Shown here: in pieces, positions 31,526 through 41,796 of the stretch
Numbering within the stretch: position 1 is the first letter of the stretch
Layout of the letters: each line of letters starts with the position of its first letter
NCBI GenBank assembly: GCA_963575745.1
Contig: CAUYUJ010021660.1
Location: forward strand, 367,136 to 431,135
Origin: Prorocentrum cordatum
Lineage: Eukaryota > Sar > Dinophyceae > Prorocentrales > Prorocentraceae
Length of the DNA: 64,000 nucleotides
Direction: 5' to 3'
The notes under the pieces: model-generated
Told to the model about the DNA's origin: nothing
Seen by the model: only the letters and a program-made list of their open reading frames with translations
Databases searched by the model: none
Translations under genes and position numbers: made by a program

Positions 31526-31738
31526 AACTATCGGGGGAAGGAGCTGGAGACGGACCAGTTCCACGAAGCATACTTCGTCGTCCCAAACCAGGACAGGCTT
31601 TTCACATATTGCGAGAAGTCGCGGATCGACCTGGCCGTTCTCGACCCAGCGAGCGTGGAAACCGATGGCCGGTGGATCCGCGATTCAGAGGGGGATTTCC
31701 ATCGGCGTCGGGCTGCAAACCTCCCGCTGGGGGGGGGG
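31526..31738 (+). pseudogene. coding-like remnant
   Basis: One + frame gives balanced sequence: NYRGKELETDQFHEAYFVVP, NQDRLFTYCEKSRIDLAVLD, ETDGRWIRDSEGDFHRRRAA. It is enclosed by Arg/Gly-rich frames and has no own start. No family recognised. Confidence 0.3.
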
Positions 31739-32317
31739 GCGGCGAGGGCGCGGGGCGCGCGCGGGGCAGGCCCCCCTCGACTATGTCGAGGGCGCCCCCG
31801 ACGACAGGCCCGCCTCAGCCCGAGAAAGGGCAAAGAGGCAAGGACTTCCGGGATCGCCTCGCGGAGATCAAACGGGGCGAATATTCACGGGGAGACAGTG
31901 CGTTTCCGTAAACGGCGCAGAGCGGATGAAAGATTTCGGCTTTCTTTTTCCAAGGAGTTGCGCCCGACCGCCCCCGGCTCAGCAGCGGCCTGATCCGCGG
32001 GGCGGCGCGCCCTTTCACCGGGCCCGCCGACAGGCGAGACGCAATCGCTGGCGAAGAAGCCCAGCGCGAGAGCTTCGCAGGGCGTGGCCCGGCTGCGGCA
32101 AGTGAGCCTGCGTCTCCAGCTCGGAAGCCACTGCGCGACGTGGAAGGAAGGGTCCATGCTAGGGCCAGTGGGAATTTGTGCGACATCTGTATGACGCCCA
32201 ACACGGCAGTGCACAGTCGATTGCCGCGGACGCGGGCGAGGGGGCTCGCGGCTATGCCGTGGGTGCTCCGCCGCCTCCTGGACTTGCGTTGCCTGATCCG
32301 GCCTCAGCACATCACAT

Positions 32318-32489
32318 AGGGCGACGAAATCTATACATATCCACTGCTCCCTGGCCAGGCCCATCCTCAACCCCGCAGCGGTGTATACGCCACGCCCTCC
32401 TGGCTTGGCCAGGAGGGCGCATGCACAGCTCCTGGGTTCAAGATGGGCATGGTCAGGGAGCAGTGGATATGTATAGATTTCGTCGCCCG
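32318..32489. mobile_element. 172-bp foldback MITE with 7-bp target duplication
   Basis: Terminal inverted repeats 32319-32373 and 32434-32488 match at 51 of 55 positions, and the outer 35 bp are perfect (starting GGGCGACGAAAT). The centre holds a second perfect 12-bp inverted repeat (32393-32404 and 32408-32419, CGCCCTCCTGGC) with a 3-nt loop, so almost the whole element folds back on itself. The 7-bp direct repeat ATCACAT flanks it exactly (32311-32317 and 32490-32496), as expected of a target-site duplication. It has no coding capacity and would need a transposase from elsewhere. The high arm identity implies a recent insertion. Confidence 0.85.
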
Positions 32490-32494
32490 ATCAC

Positions 32495-32755
32495 ATGGGC
32501 GCGATCCCCGAGTCTAGACCGACGCCCGTCCTCGGCGAATCGAGTAGAGCGAACCTGGTAGCTTCCGACGATGAGCCACCTGCGCCTGCGGGCGCAGACG
32601 ACGCCAAGGAACCACCTGCGCCATCGGGCGCAGGCGACCGCGCCCAGCTAACAATCGCGGCATTGGCCGAAGGAGAAGACGACAAGTCGGATGGCGCGAG
32701 GGACGCCGTGGGCTGCGATGAGGAGCGCAAGGACACTGCTAGCTATGCTAGCTAG
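32495..32755 (+). CDS. short acidic Pro/Ala frame, uncertain
   Basis: 86 codons. It contains an internal duplication, EPPAPAGADDAKEPPAPSGAGD (two EPPAP-GA-D units), and a Glu/Asp-rich end. Composition suits a retroelement linker. The ATG overlaps the right target-site duplication of the MITE, so the present start is secondary. Confidence 0.2.
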   Translation: MGAIPESRPTPVLGESSRANLVASDDEPPAPAGADDAKEPPAPSGAGDRAQLTIAALAEGEDDKSDGARDAVGCDEERKDTASYAS

Positions 32756-32799
32756 CATCGGGGCCGACACCTCAGAAGCGCCGAGCCAGGGAGAGCACT

Positions 32800-33213
32800 G
32801 TGCCCATTGCGCTCAAGCCTCCGGTAATTCGTTTCGACAATCTCCCCGGCAAGCTCCCCGAAGCTTTCGCGTCGCGTGATTTCTGCCTCACCAGGGCCCC
32901 GACGCCACCCAAGAACCGGCGGATCTCGATGGGCGAGCCCAGGGCGAGGATCGCGGAGCGAGGGGGCACGGCCCACCGCGGGCTAGAGCGCGCGGAGAAG
33001 GACGAGTTCGACGCCCCGCTCTTTGACAACGACGACCCTGCAGGTTTGCTGGGCGCGAGTGCCGAGATGGCTCGGAAGTTGGAGGAGTGCCGCGACTCCG
33101 ACCCCGAGCCCTTCGCAGACAGACAGAGGCGGGCAGCGATTTCCCGCGCGTCGGTTTCTGCGCGCTCGCTGCCACGCGGTCGAGCCCCACTGTCTCCCGA
33201 AGCTGGAGGGTGA
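32800..33213 (+). CDS. hypothetical 137-codon frame upstream of the Tpt1-like remnant
   Basis: Protein-like stretches KPPVIRFDNLPGKLPEAFAS, PKNRRISMGEPRARIAERGG and EFDAPLFDNDDPAGLLGASA. It ends just before the KptA/Tpt1-like remnant and is in a different frame. It may be its N-terminal extension. No motif recognised. Confidence 0.25.
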   Translation: MPIALKPPVIRFDNLPGKLPEAFASRDFCLTRAPTPPKNRRISMGEPRARIAERGGTAHRGLERAEKDEFDAPLFDNDDPAGLLGASAEMARKLEECRDSDPEPFADRQRRAAISRASVSARSLPRGRAPLSPEAGG

Positions 33214-33229
33214 CCCCATCCCCGTGGAC

Positions 33230-33946
33230 CTTGCCAGTGAGTTTCGCACGTTTGCGTGGTATTCGGAAATGCAGGTGGGATAGGCTGGGCGCATCGGCTC
33301 TCTCATCTTTCACCTGGCGATGCACAGCGCAGTCTGCGTTCGCAGCTCCGGTGGGTGGGTTGATGCGCCCGACATCGCCGAGGTGCTGGGCGACGAGGGC
33401 TACGATGAGGCACGCGCGCTTCGCGCGCACTCTTGCCCAGTTGCCACGCCACGCAGTTCAAATACTTGGCGCGGGCGCGCGCCGGAAGCTAGAGAGGGCC
33501 CCGCGGCTAAGCCAGACGATTGGGGCGATAGCTTCGGGTGCGACCCACCTGCCGACAGCTGTGCCGTCGGGGGTGCGCCCGTGATAAAGCCTGCGAAGGT
33601 GCTTCTGCTGTTCCGCGCTTGCATGGGTCACTCCGCCCGAGTCATTGACCCCGAACGCATGCGTGTCAAGTGCGACGCGGCAGCAGGGCGCTCCCACCAG
33701 GCAATCGCCATTCCATTGGACGATGCCTCTGCGCGCAGGTCTATGACCGGGCATGTTGTGGCGCCGCAAAGGGTTCTCCCGGGTGTGCGCCAGCCCCGTT
33801 GCCTGACCTGCCTGCCGACCAAGCTGGGCCCGCACCCCCCTCCTGAAGGCGAAATTGTCAGAGAAGAAGTGCCAGGTTCGGGCGGGGCGATTCAGCTGGC
33901 ACTGAGAGTTCGGAACAGGCGATGCGGTGAGATGCGCGGTAATTAA
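33230..33946 (+). pseudogene. possible Tpt1/KptA RNA 2'-phosphotransferase-like domain, decayed
   Basis: The + frame starting about 33230 (one TAG at 33282) and the 208-codon frame from 33320 are in phase. IGSLIFHLAMHSAVCVRSSG, then GWVDAPDIAEVLGDEGYDEA, resembles the N-lobe LS-LLRH...DGWV-V-EVL of Tpt1. LLLFRACMGHSARVIDPERM resembles the C-lobe R-x2-Q-G-H-S block (Gln is Met here). SMTGHVVAPQRVLPGVRQP stands where R-HVH follows. In living enzymes this domain removes the splice-junction 2'-phosphate from tRNA using NAD. The expected Arg-His and HGT residues are missing and an internal stop is present, so this would be a degenerate copy. The match is from memory of the fold motifs and could be wrong. 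Confidence 0.4.
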
Positions 33947-33955
33947 CCAGCCGAC

Positions 33956-34570
33956 GTGGCTGAGGTTTGGCGGCCGGGCGCGCGCAGTTGCCGGCCAGGC
34001 CCAGCCATGGGCGCCCGTGTCTTCGATCTAGAAGACCCAGATTCTCTCTCGGAGTCTCGCGCGCCCACTTGTCAGAATCGCACTTCCGAGAACGAGGATT
34101 TCTGGATCCAGCGCGACGGCCCCCTGGCAACAGCGTTCCGACCCAAGCGGGGCAACGCTCATCAGATCTTGCGCCCCACCGTGTCCGGGGCGCAGCAGGC
34201 CCGGATTTCGCGGGCCCGGGTATGACAGGCGGTACCATGGACTCAGTATTTTCCATGACTTCTCCGCGGCATGTATAGACTGGTTCCAGTCGCGCCAGGA
34301 AGCCATTCGGGTACCTGGCGCCGACGATGGAGACGCGCTCGCTTCCACTGAGTGCAAGAACGCACTCAGCGCACTGCTGGACTTGGAGGACGGCTACCTC
34401 CTGCGCAGTAGCGATTGCAATCGTTCGGGTATCCTGAGCTGCCTCGCATGCGCAGCGCCCGTCCAGCACGGTGCCACTGCAGCGGCCCCCGACGCAATGC
34501 GGCCGAAGATCCATTCACGAGAAATCGGTCTGAACAGCGGGTCTTTCGCGCGGAGGGTTGCGGGGGCCAC
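33956..34570 (+). pseudogene. coding-like remnants of unknown family
   Basis: Two frames are protein-like: SENEDFWIQRDGPLATAFRP with KRGNAHQILRP (33956-34225), and IDWFQSRQEAIRVPGADDGD followed by CKNALSALLDLEDGYLLRSS (about 34276-34430). They probably belong to one gene broken near 34230. No start, end or family can be given. Confidence 0.25.
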
Positions 34571-35479
34571 GCCCCCGGCCCCGAGGCGCCGGGCACGGGG
34601 GGGGAACGTGGGATTGCGATGCGGGTCGCGGGCAAGTTCGCTCCCATATTGGCTACGCCTCTCCGGGGGGCCGCGACCTCGACGAGCCCAGCATGGGCTG
34701 GTCTCAGCGGCGCATCGTGTCCGGGCGGGGCGCCGAGGTCCAGCCGCTCACTGCCTTGGGGCGGGGGCTGACGGAGCACTGGCCTCCAGTGGAATTCCTG
34801 CCGCCTCTGGCGCCAGCCGCGGAGGAACCTGGGGCCCCGGCTTCCACCGACTATGTCGGAAAGGATGCCTACCCCAGAGCGCAGTCAGTCAATGGTGGAG
34901 AGAAGGCCATTCCCGCGCGGCCTGAGGGCCGCCCCGCGACGTCGAAAACGACCGACGACGCCAAAGGCATGGGCAAGGTGGCGGGGGGCGATGGCAAGGG
35001 AGCTACGCGGCGCAGCAGTCGCGCGCCAGGCGAGCAACTGGAATCCCGACGTCGCCGAGAAGCAAAACCCAACGGAGTGAGATCTGCATCCAGGATCGGG
35101 CGTTGCCCGGGGCCGCTGGCCGAAAGGGATTCACGGCAGAGCGCGGATCCCACTCCGCCATGGCGCGAGAACGCCGACAATTTGCGGTCGCCTTGGAGCA
35201 ATTGGCAGGGCTACAGCGGCTGGGGCCGCGGACGCCAGAGTGAGGGCTCAGTAGAAGAGAAGGAGGGGCGTTTGCAACAATGTTGCGAGTGCCCCCATCG
35301 ACGCCTCCCTGCCGCGCGCCGAGCGTCTCGGGGCGCTGCGAGCCAGGTGGCGGGCGGGCTGCCTGCCGGGCGCGGCGCGTCGGGCCGCTGCACGAATGCA
35401 ATTATGCAAGTCGGGGCGTTGTCAAGTCGTCGACGCCAGCCCTGGCGAGCGGAGTTCGCTGGGGAGGCCGCGAGGGGAC

Positions 35480-35830
35480 TTGATTTAGTCGTTCCCCTGC
35501 GTTGCCGCCGCATCGCCGCCGCGCCGCTGCCTGACGACGATGCCCGCCGAAGCTGTTTCGGCTGTGATGGCGGCAGAGCGCCCCGCCCCGCCGCGCGCGC
35601 GCCCTCTGGGCGCCCTCCTCGGCCCGCTGGGTCTCGTCCGACGGTCGTGGCCCTAGCTCGGCGGCACGCTCGCCGAAGCAGAGGCGGGAAAAAACACGCT
35701 CCCACCATCAGCCCCGCGAGCCTGAGCACTAAACTACCACGGGAAGAAGTTCATCCGGAATAATACGGACACGCTTTGCCGCTTACTCGGTTGCGAAAAG
35801 ATTCCCTCCCGATGGAGAATTGGCAAAACA
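35480..35830 (+). repeat. 351-bp dispersed repeat, copy 2
   Basis: Equal length and same orientation as 12722-13072, with the same ordered blocks. The copy is followed by CCAGGTTCATTTGGAAA, which resembles the first 60 bases of this window, so a longer family with variable ends is likely. Confidence 0.85.
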
Positions 35831-37630
35831 ATTTCCCTGAATTGGGGTCGCACCAGGTTCATTTGGAAAGCCGCCCGCTTTCTTGAATGCCCCCCCCTCG
35901 CGCCACCCCCTTGCGCGCGCCGCCACTGGGTCTTCGACGATAGGATTGTCTCGGGTGGCATTGTGCGTCGCTGGACACCCACGCGCGCGCACTGGTTCAT
36001 GCCGCGGCGACTTTCTCGGCCAGGTCCAACAGGCGCTGTCGCGCGCGTCCGCCTTTCCGCCAGATGTCGCCATGGGAGCGGGGTCCTGAAGGACACGGGT
36101 CACGCGTTGGTTCGCATTGTCTAGATATTTAAATCACTCCCACGGCATCAGCACACTTCAACAATTAACCAAGAAAAATGGGTGGTCCCGGGGAAAACTC
36201 ACGGGCCCGGGAAACGCTTCCCTGATTCACCGGGGCCCAAAGGACGGGGGTGAACGCGAACGGTGGTCAGCCAGGGCGCCAGATTTTGCAGGATCCTGCA
36301 GGGCCAGGGTCGCATTGACGTGGGCTTGGGCGCAGGATTTCGCATGATCTTGCAGGACCTTTCTCATTGACCCGGGCTTGGGTGCAGGATCTTGCGAGAT
36401 CTTGCAGGATTTGGCACGGCCTGATTGACGTGCGTCTGAATTGACCCGGGTCAACGAGTCCCCGAATTCAGTCGGTCCAAGGCGAGGAGGGCGGGGAGGG
36501 AACGGGCTTGGGAGCTCCACCCCCGCCTGCCCCTCCGACGCCCTGCCCTTCCTCCCCCACCGCTCATGCCCTTCCTCTCCCTTCTCCTCCTCCTCCTCCT
36601 CTTCCTCCTCCTCCTCCCCCCCCTCCTCCTCCTCCTCCAGGCTGTCGCCGCCATGGAATGCGCCCCCCCGTCCCCCCGCCCGCACTTCCAGCAGATGTGA
36701 GATCGACCCACGCCCTCTTCCGCCTCCTCCTGCTCCTCTTCCTCCTCCTCCTCCTCCTCCTCCTCCTCCTCCTCCTCCTCCTCCTCCTCCTCCTCCTCGT
36801 CCTCCCCCTTTTCTTCTTCGTCCTCCTCCTCCTCTTCCTCCTCCTCCTCCTCCTCCTCCTCCTCCTCATCCTCCTCATCCTCCTCCCGCCCCCTCTTCTA
36901 TGGTCGCGATCCTCGTTTCAAGCACCTATGTCACCAGCGGGGCGCGAAGATCATCGTCGCTCGCGGTCTGGTTCTGAAGGGCTGCTCTTCTCCAGGGGGC
37001 CAGCGCGGAGGCGCGAATATAACCGCGGGTCGCGCATCGCGAGGCGCGACGCTCGAAATCAGGAGACAGGAGCATCTGGATTCTCGAGCCTGTCCCCCTA
37101 ATCCTGGCCGCGCAGGCGCGGCGGCGGACTGCCATTCAGAAAAGGATCGGCAGGGCCGAGGGCCTACCCTGTCTTCGGGACCGCCAGGCTGATCGGCGGA
37201 GGCGCCTCGCGTGCCGCAACCCGCGCGGAAGAAGGCGTGGTCGCGGTGGCGCGCGCGCGCGCCCCGCCCCGCCCCTGGCGCCCCTGGCGCCAGACGGGCA
37301 GTCGAACGGTGTCAATTCCGACGCCGTGGTGGGAACTCGATGTTGGGCCCGTTTGGCGGCCGAACGTGCCCAGGCGCCGATGGGGCTCAGAAAGGAACCT
37401 TGGGGCCCCGGCTTTCGGGCCATGACCCTGGCCTCGGGAGGCCGCTCGGGACGACGCGGGCACACCTGGACCAGGACGCTTCTCGACGAGGCGCTGCCGA
37501 TGGAAAACACTCCGAGGCTTGACAACTTCCGAGAACCGTGTTGGGCCCCAGGGTCTGCGGCCCTCGAAGGCCGCCCTTGTACGTTAGGTTCGCGTCGTGT
37601 CGACCAGCTGCGACCCCGGCCCAGCGGCCC
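35831..37630. other. no supported gene; 53-bp minisatellite and TCC array
   Basis: 36276-36432 holds three tandem units of about 52-54 bp built on GCAGGAT-TTGCAGGA and GGGCTTGGG. 36565-36900 is a (TCC)n array with short interruptions. The rest is GC-rich unique DNA with open frames of poor composition. Confidence 0.7.
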
Positions 37631-37715
37631 AGAATCGGCGAGTATAGAACGATCTGGCGATCTGAAAGCCGCCGATCGTCTAAAGTTGAACGATCCGCAC
37701 GGTGTCAGAAACCAC
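37631..37715 (+). repeat. GATCGTTCAA palindromic element, copy 2 (+)
   Basis: GAACGATCTGGCGATCTGAA, then GCCGCCGATCGTCTAAAG, then TTGAACGATCC and GGTGTCAGAAACCA. It aligns with 11193-11260 on the same strand and with the reverse complement of 40058-40150. Confidence 0.75.
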
Positions 37716-40050
37716 ACGACACGAAGCTGCTGTTACCCCAGGGGTCGGCGGCTCTTCGGAGGGCGGGCTCTCGGAGCGTCCTTGCACTCTCTGCGCCGCG
37801 GCACGCCGCGCCGCCCGCGCGGGACAGTCGGCCGCGCGCGCGCGCGCCTGTGCGCGCCCCGACCATCTGCGGAGGAGTGTGGGTCGACCAGCGAGCATCG
37901 AGGATCTCGGAGGTGGGCCAAGAATCTCGGAGGAGGAGGAGAATCGAATAATAACAACATTGTACAAGGACCACAAGAGGGACTTTGATTTTTGGGCCGC
38001 TCCTGGAGCCTATTCGCAGCCGCGGTTTGCCGTGGCCAGGAACGCTCCTTCACTCCTGGTTCTTTGTTACGATCCTTTCATTTGATTTCCCCGCCGCCGC
38101 CGGGTGACGCCACATGTCTGCGGCCTTTGGCATCAACGCCGACTTGCGCGTCACTCCCGGGGGCGCGTTCTGGCCAGGATTTCGATCCAGGCGCGGCTAT
38201 GCCGACGACGGGCTCAAAACGTTACAAAAGCCTTCCACCTCGATCCCAGACACCCGCCGAGATGATGTTCCAGCCCGCGGCCCCAGAGTTCCCAACCTTT
38301 CCCTGGAGGCAGCTTTGCACGTTGGAATCCACAGCCCCTCTGTTCTGAGGCAGTTCTATAAGAGGGGGTACAGAGGACAGAGTGAGTACAGGTGGGGCTT
38401 GAAGTGCCTCGAAGAAAGCGCACCCGAATCGCAAGCATGTGGCTATATGCGGACCGGGGACAGTTTGCTTCCCGTCGTCGTCCTCGTCTTTGCTCCGTCC
38501 CCCTCCTTTCTTCCCTGGTGTCGAAAGCGTCCGCGGCTCGGGCGGGAGAATGCCCTTTTCCACCTCCCCCATTTTTTTTCGTTCCTCTTTGCCTCCCTGC
38601 TCCACTGTCCGTCCTCCTACCTTGTCTTCCTTCCTTGTTCGAAGAAGGGAGGTGAAGTCCCTGGTGCAGCGTGCCCGTATCAACGGTATACCGCCCCTTC
38701 GATATCCGAGCACAGCGGCGCAACCAGTAAGAGGGGATTGCACATGCAAGCGTTTTGGGCGCACTCCAAACGCAGGCGGCACGGCCGCCAAGCACACTCG
38801 CATCGCTAACCTGTAAATGTCTAGGTGCCTGCAGCAACGTCCGCCCCCTTGCCAGCGCAGCGGTCTGTGTAGCGATGTGTGGAGCTTCGGCTGTTACGAG
38901 GCCCGTGGCATGTGACGCCTCTCGTGTTCTCGGACTGCTGTGCGGCCTGACTTGTGGTCCTTCGGGGACCTTTTGGGGCGTCGTTGGGCCGTGGGGGCCA
39001 TTCCGGCGTCGCATGTCACCGTGGCCGCCCTTGGCCACGGAAGCGTGCATTTGCAGCTCCCTCGGGGGCGCTGGGGAAGTGTGTATTCGCATCCCCTCTC
39101 AGCTGGGCACGACGACCTCGGGTCTGGGTTGGCAAGATAGGGGTACCCTGGAGGTGGCAAGCGTTCACCTCTTCGAAATACACAAATCAAGGTGTGATAT
39201 GTGTACACACTTGGTGTATTCAACTGTGTAGTTTCGTGTGGGGGTCCACTGTTTACACAGATCGTGGTTTGATCTGTGTACACAGATTTTGTTCCCGTCT
39301 GTGTATTTGGAGTGTGCCCCTCGCGGGTGTTGTTGACTGGGCGGGAACTTTCACGTTTTTGTTTCGGCTGGTCCAAAGGGTCGTCGTACGCGGTCGAAAT
39401 ACACAGTTCGTGTCTCCAACTGCGCATCTGTTGCGAGCCGCTCGCTGGAGTGGTCACTGGGTGGGGGTTTCCGCGGATATCCTCGCTGGCCCAGGAGGTG
39501 GCCGTGGTCTGGGAGTGTAGGGGCGCGGGGGGCTTGGGATGGTGGGCTATAGGAGGGGAGGGGTTTGATAGGAGGGTGGCGAAGAGGCCAAAAATGAAAG
39601 GGGCAGGACGAGAGGGGGTGAAATGGGCCCACGAGGAGCTGCACCATCCGCGTCAGCATCGCGGGGGCGAGGGTGGCGGGGTGGGGCAGAAGGAGGGGGA
39701 TGATCTGCACTAGGGCGAAGAGGATGGGAGGAGGGCGAGCATGTGGACGATAGGGGGAAAGCATCCGGCGGAGCGGTCGCCCCCTCCCCTCGCGGCGCGC
39801 GTGCGTGCCCCCCCCCCCCCGTTTCCAACGCGGCAGTTGGTTGCAATCGCCAGGATAATGCAAAAGCGGGATAGTATATACCAGTGGCGGTCAGCGCACG
39901 CACTTTGCCACAACAAGAGATTCTCTGGCAACGCGCAAGACCTCAAGGGGGCCCAGATCGATGCCAAGGCGGCTCTGCGACCCCAGTGCGTTTCCAAGAC
40001 GGCCTCCAAACGCTAAGCGACCCGACGCTGCGGCAGGTTCGAGTCGCGAC
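37716..40050. other. no supported gene; 74-bp tandem pair
   Basis: 39175-39310 holds two diverged units at 74-bp spacing, centred on GTGTGATATGTGTACAC and GTTTGATCTGTGTACAC. 38.9-39.1 kb has words like the CCTCTTGGGG element but no clear copy. Open frames of up to 290 codons on - near 38.2-39.1 kb have no motif and unlikely composition. Confidence 0.6.
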
Positions 40051-40057
40051 AACCCTG

Positions 40058-40150
40058 GCGTTGGTTTCCGACACCGCGTGGTCCGTTCAACCTTGAACGA
40101 TCGGCGGCCTTCTGATCGCCAGATCGTTCCATATTGCTCGATGTATTCAG
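40058..40150 (-). repeat. GATCGTTCAA palindromic element, copy 3 (-)
   Basis: The reverse complement reads ATATGGAACGATCTGGCGAT, CAGAAGGCCGCCGATCGTTC, AAGGTTGAACGGACC and GTGTCGGAAACCAAC. The inner palindrome GATCGTTCAA-GG-TTGAAC is best kept here. It is the closest match to copy 2. Confidence 0.75.
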
Positions 40151-41796
40151 GGGTATCGGAGAGCACGTAAAGTCTCCTTGTAGTCCTCTTTGGGGGGCCT
40201 CTTGGACGCATGTCGGAAGCCATCTTGCACTCTCTTTGGCTATCTTGAGCAATATTGGAAGCCATCTGGGAGCAGGGGGCCCTCTTGGAACCATCTTGGG
40301 CGAAAAAGGACCCCCCGGCACATCGCCGAACCTCCACAAAACTTCAGGGCGGGGGGCGTAAAAGCGGAACGAATAATCTCGTCAGACCACTTGCGCCCTC
40401 AAGGGCTGGTGGGATTACATGCAATTCTCCCCCCTCTGCGATCATTCTTTGTTGCAGCCATCGATGTGTGGGAGCGTGTGATGGCCGAAGCCCCGAGGAA
40501 GAGGAGTGACCAGACGGACAATCGGCGCAGGAACACATTCAGACACCTATTCGACGACATGATCTTTGTTCAATCTGCACCCCTAGAGCTCCAGATCCCT
40601 TCCCCTGGGGCAGTTGTTTTTGTCGCGGATATGTTTCTGATGGTCACGGGCCTGAAGGCAGGCCCGAGGGAGCCGAAACCGAGGACCCAACGCCGGCACT
40701 GAAAGCAACATGCCGCGGGATGCCCGGGGAAAAGCAGGGAGAAGCAGGGAGCGGCGCCCACGCCGCCGCAGCCCGCCGGCCTCGTTGCGCATGGCCCAGG
40801 CCCTCTCTGCGCCTCGGCACCGCGGCCGCCCCCCCCCCCTTGCCCGAGACGCCCGTCGCGGGAACCCGCGCCGGCCAGAGGGCCGCCGCCGTCCGCGCGC
40901 CGCTTGTCACCGCCGCCAGTCGTCGTCATCGCCGTCGTCCGTCGTCGACGGTCGTGCATCCGTCATCCGTCGCCCCTCGTTTGTGGTCGTCGTCACCAGC
41001 CGTCACGTCATCGTCGTTGCCGTCGGCGTCGGCGTCGGGGGAAGGAGGCTGCGAGGTTGCGGGACGACGGCAGCAATCTTCGAAGCCCGAGCAGGGAGTT
41101 GCCCAGGGACGTGGGTAGTATCCGAGATTCGGGCGTGGTCTTCTTGGATCTGCGCGTTGCGCCACTTCTGTGGACGTCGGAGGAGATACAACGGCATGAA
41201 CATAAAGTGTCGGAGCTACGCGCGGTGCTTCTTGGATCGGCGTTGGGCCCCTCTACTTGGCGCGCGGAGCGCGTCAGGGGCGGCGCCGGAGGCGCTGCCA
41301 GGGGGGCCCTGCGCGCGGAGCTTCGAACGGTTCTACCGCGAACGTGGCGACGCTCGCACGCTTGGCAGAAGCCATAGAGGCGATGCCTCGTCGGGTTCGC
41401 GTGCGGCTGCGTCGACTGGAGCTCCGAATCGAGTCGGCAATCTATCGAAAAAGCTCGGCGCGCTGCTGAGGCAGCTGACCTCGCTCGCAGACGCGGGTGG
41501 CCAGTCGGGCCCAACCCCACTCAGGGCGGCCTCTTGTTTCGGCACGCAGCCAGGGGGGTGCCCTGCGTCGGGGACCAGATACTACTCCGCACCTCCTCGG
41601 ACAAATCTGGTGGACCGAACTTGGGTCCTCGGAGCTTCCTGCTCGGGGGGGGTCGGAGAAGTAAGATGAGGAGTAGAGGGTTGTCCGAGGTGCGAATTAA
41701 ACACCGCTCCCCCTTTCCCACCATCCCCACGACCCTCGCGACGGCGGCCACGACCCCTCCCACTCCCCTTACCACGCGCAGGCGCAGCACTGGGAG

